DNA of 5,445 nucleotides from NCBI GenBank assembly GCA_013812995.1, contig JACCSL010000063.1:1-5445 (forward strand), written 5' to 3'. This DNA is from Ardenticatenales bacterium. GTDB lineage: Bacteria > Chloroflexota > Anaerolineae > Ardenticatenales > Ardenticatenaceae. The notes under the pieces were generated by a model. The model made no database searches and was not told the DNA's origin. It worked only from the letters and a program-made list of their open reading frames with translations. Both the position numbers and the translations under genes were made by a program. Positions within the stretch are counted from its first letter, which is position 1; every line of letters starts with the position of its first letter. This document shows, piece by piece, positions 1 through 5,445 of this stretch.

Positions 1-1
1 A

Positions 2-3000
2 AAGCCCTCCGCCAAGAAACGCGCGCGGGCCGAGAATCGATTGGGCCGCGTCCAGGGCGTCATGGACGCGGATGTAGAGACCCGCGCCAGGAAGCTGGCA
101 CAAATTTTCACGTCTATCTTCCTGAGCAGCTATAACGCCTTCTACTGGGTGGAGCTGTGGTTGAAGGGCGGGGATATCGGTGACCTCAACACAGAGTTCA
201 AGAAGCTAGCCGGGAAAAGCCTTGAAGCGGCGATCAAGGAGAGCTTCGGCGACGGGGATGCCACGACCTACACCGGCTCGTACAAGACCCAATATCTCCT
301 GGACCTGATCAAAAACAATGGTCGTCCGTCGCTCTATGCCAACCTGCTGGTTGCCCTCCGCAAGGTCGATTGGGGGCTCAAGGGGGAGGCCAGCCGCGAA
401 GCGATCATGGATTTGCTGGAAAAGGCCACCCCGCAAGAATGGCTGGCGCAAAAAAAACTGATCTGGGACAACCTGGGCAAAGCTTTAAAATCGATGGACG
501 TTGCCAAGTCCGTCGCCGCGCTAGATGGCTACCACGAGATGAAGGCGCTCAACGAGCAGCGCGCGAAAGAGGGGAAACCCGTCGACACGGCCAACGAGAT
601 CAAAGCCAAAATAAAATACCTGGAGGCGATGATCCTCGAGAACCGCAGCATGGCGCACAACCTCAAGCGCGACACCATGCGGCCCCGTCTGGAGAAATGG
701 CGCGACAGCGCGACGGCTCAGGAGCGTGAGGAGGCTCGCAAGGACGCTAAGCTAAACACAGTGCTCGATAAGAGCCTGAAAAAGAAGGACCGGGAGTGGT
801 TTCCGACGGTCATGTTCGGCGGTGATGCCTCGTTGGCCCAGGGTCTGCTGCCCCCATCCCCGGAGGGCAGCCAGGAAGAGATCGCCGAGGCGCAGCAGAA
901 GGTGGCGGACATGATTGCCACGCTGAATGCCATGCTGAAGGCCAAGAAGCGCAAACGCTTCCGCACGGAGGTCTCCACCCTGGGGACCAGCAAGCTTCAT
1001 CAATACCTGGGCAGCTTTCTGCCGGAGGGAGATCGCAAAAGCTGGATGGACCCCACCACCCCCGCCAGCGAGCAGGATCGTCTCTTCAAGGAGATCATCC
1101 GACCCAAACTGGAAGCGGCATTGCGAGCCGCAGGGACAGACAAGAAGGATACCGAACGGCTCCTCTTCAACCTGGAACAGGAAGCTATCTCCAAGGGAAA
1201 TCTGAAGAAGAAGAGCAACTACGAGAAGCTCGAAGCGCTGGCGGACGGCCCCCACGAGCCTTACACTATTTTCGCACTGGTCATCAAGCGCCTGACCAAG
1301 CTCAGCCCCCCAGAGATGTTGGCCCTGCGGCAGAACCAGAGCCTGATGGCACAGTTGAAGGAGATCTGCAAGGAAGCTGCCCGCATGTGGGGCTCCCCAG
1401 AGAGTGACTGGGAGGAAATGGTCGTTCCCCTCATCGGTGGGACAGGGCCTGTGGTCGGGGCGGGTTCCAAGATGAGCAGGGGGGAGGCCCTGCAAAAGAC
1501 CGTTGAGGATATGCAGAGCAATCCGACCTACTGGGCCATGCGCTTGAGATTCGAACTCAACAACAAGCGCGATAAAGCCATCATCGCCAGCATCGTCCAG
1601 CAGGCGCAGAGTTCCGCGCTGGAGCGTGCAGGTCGAAGCTCAGGCAAGGATGGGAAACCAGACAGCTCCGCCGCCCGGAAGCAGGCCGAAATATTTATGA
1701 TGGCGGTCTACCACGCCCTGGGCAAAGAGGATCAGCGGCGGCTGCGGAAGAAGGTTCCCCAAATCCATGACAGTTTGGCGCACGGCGAGCTGGCGGATGT
1801 GGATAGCATCCTCCAAGCGTTCAAAGGACGCATCATCGCCAAGAAATGGGCGATCAACGTGGATAAGACCGGCATCCTGAACACCATCAAAGAGACTCAG
1901 GATGACGAGTTCGTGCACGAATGGACCAACTTTGATGACTTCGAGGAGTGGGTCAAGCAGCGGGACACCCTCCAGGCGCAGAAAGATAACAATAAGCTGA
2001 GTCCCGAAGAAGAAGGCAAGCTCACCCTCTTCAACAAGAAGATTGCGAAGTACATTCCCCAGATCAAAACCGACCGCTATATCTTCATTCGGAAGCGCCT
2101 TGATCCCAAGGATATGAAAGATGTCGACGAGGCCATCGCTGAGAAACTCAAGGCGATGGTGGAAGGGAACGAGCGCATTCGCGCAGCAATGGAAAAGGCG
2201 GGGGTCAGCGCCACTAATGAGGTGACAGTCAGCCGGATCAAGACGCGCCATCAGGGGGAAAAGGTGAAATATGGGCGCTCGGGGGCCCAATATCAGCTTG
2301 TCAACCCCCACGCGCTCTTCCGGGATGATGCATTCACCAGCCTGCTCGGGTTGAATCGCGAGGCCATGTCGAAGTTCCAGAGGGCCAAGTCCCCGGAGGA
2401 AAAGGTCGCGATTGCCAAGGAGATCCTGGGGCTCATGACATCCCTCCAGGAAAGACTCGACACGCACCTCGAGAAGTCCGAGGCGGTCAAGGAACTCATC
2501 GATGACATCATCATGATCACGACCCAGATTCTTATCTCGGTCGCCATCGCGGTCGCCACCTGGGGCGTGGTGCCCGCATGGGCCTTGCCGCTGATCTACC
2601 TTGGCAGCTCTCTCGTCACAATGGCGATCAAGAAAGGGTTGAAGGGGGACCGATACGGCGAGCTAGAGGCGATCAACGAGGCCCTGATGTCGATTGCCCA
2701 GGCCGGGGCTGCGGAGGCCGGAACCTTCGCCTATGGGGCAACCGAGATCGCCAAGACCCTTGGGACCGCCACCGATCTTGGCACCAAGATGGAGGGCCGC
2801 GTGACTCGGGTGGCGATTGACCAGGCTCTAGGGCTCGTGGTCAAACACGCCATCACCCACGCGACGAGCGTCGATACCCGCCGCACGAAATTCGAGAGCA
2901 AGGTCTGGAAAGACGTCGAGGGGGTCGCGCTGCAATTTATCCTGGTGGCGCTGATTCGCGAGCCGATGTGGCATGGCGTGGGCGGATCAATGCCCGCCTC

Positions 3001-5269
3001 CACGCTGGCGGGTAATGCAACAACCAGTGACAAGCTCCTGGACGACGAGCGCGGCAATAAAATGGCTGGGCTTTCGCTGGCGGATCCCCAGAACCCGCTT
3101 CTGGCTCATTTCATCACCAAATTCCGCGAGAAATGGGACAAGGCCATTCTGGAGAGACAGCAGTACAAGGGTGGTGAGGTCAGCAAGGAGAAGGAGAAGG
3201 TTCCGTCGAGTAGCGGGGGCGTCGGCCAGGCGCAGAATGATGGCGGTCAGCCCCCGCCCAGACCGCCCTCCGATCAGGAGTTGATGGAAAAGATCGCCAA
3301 CGAGGTGGTTCAGGAGGTGGCTGCGACGCTCTCGCAGCCGCGCCAATTTGCCGTCAATCTAGCACCGATCATCCAGAGCGAGGGAGGGTTAACGCTCAGC
3401 GCCATCCAGCTGATCCAGGACAAACTAGGTCGATTTCCCGACTTCCAGGAGATGAAGGAAAAATACCCGATTCTCTTGCACCACCTCGCACTGCTCCGGC
3501 CCGAGGAGATCGCGCTCCTCAAGCCCGAGCAGCTTCCAGAGGCGCTGGCCCTGCTCCAACGATTAGAGAGTGCGTCAGGTTACGCGCTGTTCAATCAGCC
3601 CGCCCTGCTGAGCCAGGCCCAGGCGCTCGGGCTGGCTCAGAATCCCGTGGTGCAGCAGGCGCAGCAAATGGCGGCGCTCTATGAGCGCAGGCGCACCTCC
3701 AATGAGGTAAACAACAAGGCGACCGTCGTTTCAGAAGCCCCAAAGAAGCCTCGACCCATCACGAATGCGAAGGTTGCCAAGGAGAAGGAGCCGGAAGTGC
3801 CGAAGCTTTCCGAGGAGCAGCAGCGAGAGCAACAGCGCAAGCTCGAGGAACAGCTCAAAGAGCGTCGGGAACGGTTGCAGCAGCGAACTGCGCAAGCGTC
3901 CCTCCCGCAGCCCGTCAGCCAGTCCACCGGAACCATCCCGCTCCCGGTGCAGGATAGCTATCAGCCATCGGGGGCAGAGCCGATGCTGAAGCAGCTAGGG
4001 GAGGAGCGCGAGGCGCGCCAGAAAGCCAAGAGCAGCCAGCCCTCTAGCAGCGTGCCCCTGACTGTGCCGCTCACCAACAGCTCTCAACCCACGGGGCCGG
4101 ACCCGCTGCTGAAGCAGCTAGGGCAGGAGCGCGAGGCGCGCCAGAAAGCCAAGAGCGTTCCTTCGTCCACACCCACATCCGTACCCACCCTTGTGCTCTC
4201 CTCGCCCCAAAGCGTCCATCCTGGCCTGGCGGCCGCACGCAAGGAGCAGAAGAAAGCCTATCAGTCGTACAAGGCGGAACAGGCAAAAATCGAAACAGAG
4301 ATTGAGACCTATCGGGAGGAACATATAACGGAGATGCAGATCGCCTACCGGCTCGACATGGCGCATGGCGGCGCGTGGGGCAGCGAGGCAGAGGCCAAGC
4401 CTATCGCGGAGGCCCTGGCCGCCAATGGGCAACGGGTGAAGATTCGTATCTTTCGGATGAATGGCAAGGGGCAGCCCCAGTGCTACACCGAGGCCGGCGC
4501 GGGGCGAAACATAGATATTCTCCTCACGGGGGGCCATTACCAGATTCTCATGTGGGACAAAGGCGTCCCCTACGTGATCGATGTTGCGGGGGACGGAAGC
4601 TGCTTCTTCAACGCCGTCTACGAGGCGATCTATGGCCGACCGCCTAGCGCTAAGGAGGTGGAGGAATTTCGGGCGCTGGTAAGCGTGGGGCTCTCCGACG
4701 AGCAGTTGGAGATCATCGCGGTCGATATGATGAACAGTATCGACAGTGGCGACGCGCTACCACCGGGTCTGGGGCCGCGCTTCTACAACCTGTTGAAGCA
4801 ATATGCGGCCTACGTTCGGAAACAGCGGGGTGACGCCGCCCACTCTAACACAACTTCCGCAAAGAGCGGCCCAGTATCCAGTTCATCCAAAATGATGACG
4901 ATTCATGATCTGTCCTCCGCCAAGCCAGAGAGTTCGATCACCGCGCCTCTTTTGGAGATGCTAGAACAACTCGCCAGGAAGGTTCCGGAGGCCGCCGCTC
5001 CCATTTCGAAGATTCTCTTTGCGGCGTCCAAACCCGCCTCAAAGCCAACCTCCAATATTCACTCCTTCCAGGAGATTATCTCTGGCTCTCAGGAGAGCGG
5101 GGAGGCAGAGAAGCTTGAGCAGCTACGAGCCTACCTGGAACAGCTAAGTGCTCGGGATCTGGACTCAGAGGCGAAGGCGCTCGTCGCGAGGCTTTTAAAA
5201 CTGCTGCCCCACCTTTCTATTTCTATGGTGGGCAGCACACAATGGGGGAAGGGTAAATCGCTCCGCTAG
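2..5269 (+). CDS. Giant effector/toxin-like protein with C-terminal circularly permuted OTU-type cysteine protease (5'-partial)
   Basis: The frame has no stop from the left edge to TAG at 5267-5269, so the gene is probably truncated by the window. The first in-frame initiator is a TTG at 41, but no convincing ribosome binding site precedes it and the codons before it look coding (GC-rich third positions, Lys/Arg/Ala-rich). Seen, numbering from TTG 41: helical charged region 1-800; hydrophobic stretch 819-863; Pro/Gly/Ser linker about 1053-1077; Gln/Glu/Arg-rich coiled-coil-like segment 1255-1285; two 41-residue repeats 1308-1389; OTU-like protease about 1396-1595 with Cys1521 and His1499; Ser/Ala/Lys-rich linker and helical tail to 1743. 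Only three cysteines are visible (443, 1481, 1521). Known: OTU enzymes cleave ubiquitin or ubiquitin-like conjugates. Inferred: an exported effector acting in eukaryotic cells. No secretion signal, HExxH motif or DUF4157-type domain is visible, but the N-terminus is missing. No immunity gene follows. The coding call is firm, the protease family good, the effector role tentative. Confidence 0.93.
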   Translation, partial: KPSAKKRARAENRLGRVQGVMDADVETRARKLAQIFTSIFLSSYNAFYWVELWLKGGDIGDLNTEFKKLAGKSLEAAIKESFGDGDATTYTGSYKTQYLLDLIKNNGRPSLYANLLVALRKVDWGLKGEASREAIMDLLEKATPQEWLAQKKLIWDNLGKALKSMDVAKSVAALDGYHEMKALNEQRAKEGKPVDTANEIKAKIKYLEAMILENRSMAHNLKRDTMRPRLEKWRDSATAQEREEARKDAKLNTVLDKSLKKKDREWFPTVMFGGDASLAQGLLPPSPEGSQEEIAEAQQKVADMIATLNAMLKAKKRKRFRTEVSTLGTSKLHQYLGSFLPEGDRKSWMDPTTPASEQDRLFKEIIRPKLEAALRAAGTDKKDTERLLFNLEQEAISKGNLKKKSNYEKLEALADGPHEPYTIFALVIKRLTKLSPPEMLALRQNQSLMAQLKEICKEAARMWGSPESDWEEMVVPLIGGTGPVVGAGSKMSRGEALQKTVEDMQSNPTYWAMRLRFELNNKRDKAIIASIVQQAQSSALERAGRSSGKDGKPDSSAARKQAEIFMMAVYHALGKEDQRRLRKKVPQIHDSLAHGELADVDSILQAFKGRIIAKKWAINVDKTGILNTIKETQDDEFVHEWTNFDDFEEWVKQRDTLQAQKDNNKLSPEEEGKLTLFNKKIAKYIPQIKTDRYIFIRKRLDPKDMKDVDEAIAEKLKAMVEGNERIRAAMEKAGVSATNEVTVSRIKTRHQGEKVKYGRSGAQYQLVNPHALFRDDAFTSLLGLNREAMSKFQRAKSPEEKVAIAKEILGLMTSLQERLDTHLEKSEAVKELIDDIIMITTQILISVAIAVATWGVVPAWALPLIYLGSSLVTMAIKKGLKGDRYGELEAINEALMSIAQAGAAEAGTFAYGATEIAKTLGTATDLGTKMEGRVTRVAIDQALGLVVKHAITHATSVDTRRTKFESKVWKDVEGVALQFILVALIREPMWHGVGGSMPASTLAGNATTSDKLLDDERGNKMAGLSLADPQNPLLAHFITKFREKWDKAILERQQYKGGEVSKEKEKVPSSSGGVGQAQNDGGQPPPRPPSDQELMEKIANEVVQEVAATLSQPRQFAVNLAPIIQSEGGLTLSAIQLIQDKLGRFPDFQEMKEKYPILLHHLALLRPEEIALLKPEQLPEALALLQRLESASGYALFNQPALLSQAQALGLAQNPVVQQAQQMAALYERRRTSNEVNNKATVVSEAPKKPRPITNAKVAKEKEPEVPKLSEEQQREQQRKLEEQLKERRERLQQRTAQASLPQPVSQSTGTIPLPVQDSYQPSGAEPMLKQLGEEREARQKAKSSQPSSSVPLTVPLTNSSQPTGPDPLLKQLGQEREARQKAKSVPSSTPTSVPTLVLSSPQSVHPGLAAARKEQKKAYQSYKAEQAKIETEIETYREEHITEMQIAYRLDMAHGGAWGSEAEAKPIAEALAANGQRVKIRIFRMNGKGQPQCYTEAGAGRNIDILLTGGHYQILMWDKGVPYVIDVAGDGSCFFNAVYEAIYGRPPSAKEVEEFRALVSVGLSDEQLEIIAVDMMNSIDSGDALPPGLGPRFYNLLKQYAAYVRKQRGDAAHSNTTSAKSGPVSSSSKMMTIHDLSSAKPESSITAPLLEMLEQLARKVPEAAAPISKILFAASKPASKPTSNIHSFQEIISGSQESGEAEKLEQLRAYLEQLSARDLDSEAKALVARLLKLLPHLSISMVGSTQWGKGKSLR
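41..1486 (+). other. Helical region with possible degenerate annexin-like / eCIS-effector-type repeats
   Basis: Segments in this part follow a loose pattern. EFKKLAGKSLEAAIKESF with GDGD after it (residues 52-73) resembles the end of an annexin-type repeat. GEASREAIMDLLEKATPQEW (115-134) resembles the start of the next one. LSPPEMLALRQNQSLMAQL (421-439) resembles a short helical unit seen, as far as I recall, in large proteins linked to extracellular contractile injection systems. No annexin calcium site can be read with confidence and the spacing between units is irregular. This is pattern memory, not an alignment, so it is offered as a lead only; a generic alpha-helical scaffold would look similar. 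Confidence 0.25.
2495..2629 (+). other. Long hydrophobic segment, possible membrane insertion hairpin
   Basis: Residues 819-863 of the large protein are nearly free of charge after Asp821-Asp822. They contain the run IIMITTQILISVAIAVAT, a WGVVPAWALPL turn with two prolines, then LIYLGSSLVTMAI ending in Lys-Lys. The pattern suits one long or two short membrane-spanning helices with a proline turn. It lies in the middle of a protein that is otherwise strongly hydrophilic, between the helical N-terminal part and the linker-rich C-terminal part that carries the protease. A weaker hydrophobic patch (VALQFILVALI) follows at 962-972. Large translocated toxins often have such a central hydrophobic region, which makes a role in membrane insertion or translocation reasonable but unproven; a buried hydrophobic core helix pair is the alternative. 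Confidence 0.6.
3962..4207 (+). repeat. In-frame tandem repeat, two units of 123 bp with a 50-bp near-identical core
   Basis: Two 41-codon units run from 3962 to 4084 and from 4085 to 4207. Each opens with QPSG or QPTG, then a charged helix core (LKQLGEEREARQKAKS in the first, Q replacing the second-block E in the next), then a Pro/Ser/Thr/Val linker. The core DNA at 3984-4033 and 4107-4156 matches at 49 of 50 bases; the single difference is g4001 against c4124. The linkers differ in both bases and residues. A third, worn copy may precede them: LEEQLKERRERLQQRTAQ at residues 1268-1285, followed by a linker ending in QPSG. The array sits just before the protease domain and probably acts as a flexible or extended tether. 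Confidence 0.9.
4226..4825 (+). other. OTU-family cysteine protease domain, apparently circularly permuted
   Basis: This is a domain within the large gene, residues about 1396-1595. Order seen: a long helix (1396-1440), then AHGGAWGSEAEAKPIAEAL (1441-1459), which matches the OTU segment with a Trp-Gly and a following Glu/Ala helix. A strand KIRIF and a loop follow, then ILLTGGHYQIL (to 1503) with the HY motif (His1499, Tyr1500). A short turn leads to VIDVAGDGSCFFNAVYEAIYG, which has the OTU nucleophile signature D-G-x-C (Asp1518, Cys1521) and the helix behind it. In standard OTU domains the Cys block is N-terminal and the WG and HY blocks come roughly 100 or more residues later. Here they precede it. 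The only later histidines (in AAHSN and TIHDL) lie in low-complexity sequence and do not resemble the OTU histidine motif. Family membership is well supported by three motifs; the permutation follows from their order; activity is inferred. Confidence 0.8.
5197..5237 (-). terminator. Probable intrinsic terminator for the convergent LVIVD gene, inside the 3' end of the effector gene
   Basis: Inverted arms lie at 5202-5213 (tgctgccccacc) and 5227-5237 (ggtgggcagca). They pair over 11 base pairs with one bulged base around a 13-base A/T-rich loop. Read on the minus strand, the stem is followed by one G and then TTTT (5200-5197), the usual order for a rho-independent terminator, about 49 bases after the minus-strand stop codon. 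On the plus strand no T-run follows, so it should not stop the effector transcript. The short U-tract makes it a moderate rather than strong terminator. Confidence 0.55.
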
Positions 5270-5285
5270 GGAGCCGCCCCGTCAC

Positions 5286-5445
5286 TCATGGTTCGTGCCG
5301 AAGAATATAGAGCCCATAACCCATATCGCTCGCTAAGATGAGGTCGTTGTGCGGGACGACGCCCCAGACGAAGAGCCGACCGCGCCCGCTCCCGCCCCAG
5401 TGGCCGATCTCGCGTGGGTTGGCGGGGTCGGCGATGTCCACGACG
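5286..5445 (-). CDS. LVIVD-repeat beta-propeller-like protein, C-terminal fragment (5'-partial)
   Basis: On the minus strand an open frame enters at the right edge (first full codon at 5444) and ends with TGA at 5288-5286, giving 52 residues. It starts VVDIADPANPREIGHW and ends NDLILASDMGYGLYILRHEP. The D-x-[AS]-x-P-x-x-P-x-x-[IV]-G unit and the closing ASDM-x-x-GLYIL strand are typical of LVIVD-repeat proteins, which form beta-propellers of mostly unknown function, often exported or surface-located. The start and most blades are outside the window. It is convergent with the effector gene, with 16 bases between the two stops, so the two are not in one operon and a shared function is not implied. 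Too short to give a finer assignment. Confidence 0.8.
   Translation of the reverse strand, partial: VVDIADPANPREIGHWGGSGRGRLFVWGVVPHNDLILASDMGYGLYILRHEP

Noticed and set aside
41..62. TTG at 41 or ATG at 62 as the true start of the large gene
   Set aside because: The frame stays open to the left edge with coding-like codons, and neither candidate has a convincing ribosome binding site at the right distance. A 5'-partial gene is more likely.
752..1495. Minus-strand open frame of 247 codons
   Set aside because: Same reason: a shadow of the plus-strand gene, with a biased Gln/Leu/Gly composition and no family resemblance.
1910..1935. HEWTN, and HEM and HEP elsewhere, as possible zinc metalloprotease motifs
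   Set aside because: None has the second His of HExxH, so there is no sign of a DUF4157-type or other zincin site within the window.
1640..2467. Minus-strand open frame of 275 codons
   Set aside because: It lies wholly opposite the large coding region, where GC-rich codon use creates long antisense frames. The translation shows no recognisable domain.
3962..4207. CRISPR-like repeat array
   Set aside because: Only two direct copies, in frame with the coding region, with related protein linkers rather than unique spacers.
5202..5237. The same hairpin as a terminator for the plus-strand effector gene
   Set aside because: It lies upstream of the stop codon and is followed on the plus strand by cacaatgggg rather than a T-run.

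Overview
The window is almost entirely one very long plus-strand reading frame. It is open from the left edge, so the true N-terminus lies outside the window, and it ends with TAG at 5267-5269. It is followed after only 16 bases by the 3' end of a convergent minus-strand gene. The DNA is GC-rich (about 60% by eye) with GC-rich third codon positions. This fits an environmental bacterium, but the window does not fix a phylum. Chloroflexota or a similar soil or water lineage is only a guess, based on the giant effector-like protein and the LVIVD-type neighbour. Residue numbers below count from the TTG at 41 (residue 1).

Layout of the large protein. Residues 1 to about 800 are soluble, charged and mostly helical. 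They include segments loosely like degenerate annexin-type or eCIS-effector helical repeats (about 48-73, 115-150 and 419-470). Residues 819-863 form one long hydrophobic stretch able to span a membrane once or as a hairpin, with a smaller one at 962-972. A Pro/Ser/Gly linker follows (about 1053-1077), then a second helical part and a charged Gln/Glu/Arg coiled-coil-like segment (1255-1285). Next comes a tandem repeat of two 41-codon units (1308-1389) in a Pro/Ser/Thr-rich linker. The last recognisable module is a cysteine protease of the OTU (ovarian tumour, deubiquitinase) type at about 1396-1595, followed by a low-complexity and helical tail to 1743.

The most interesting signal is the order of motifs in the OTU module. 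The parts that normally form the C-terminal half of an OTU domain (the WG...E...A motif near 1446-1458 and the catalytic GGHY motif with His1499) come before the part that normally forms the N-terminal half (GDGSC with Cys1521). His and Cys are only 22 residues apart and in reversed order, so the domain reads as a circular permutation of the OTU fold. Ubiquitin is absent from most bacteria, so the simplest reading is a delivered effector aimed at eukaryotic cells: a large helical, hydrophobic carrier part with a deubiquitinase-like warhead. The delivery route (eCIS, Tc-like, polymorphic toxin or other) cannot be decided because the N-terminus and upstream genes are not in the window.

The convergent neighbour is the last 52 residues of an LVIVD-repeat beta-propeller-like protein. 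Its probable intrinsic terminator is embedded, on the minus strand, in the last codons of the large effector gene.
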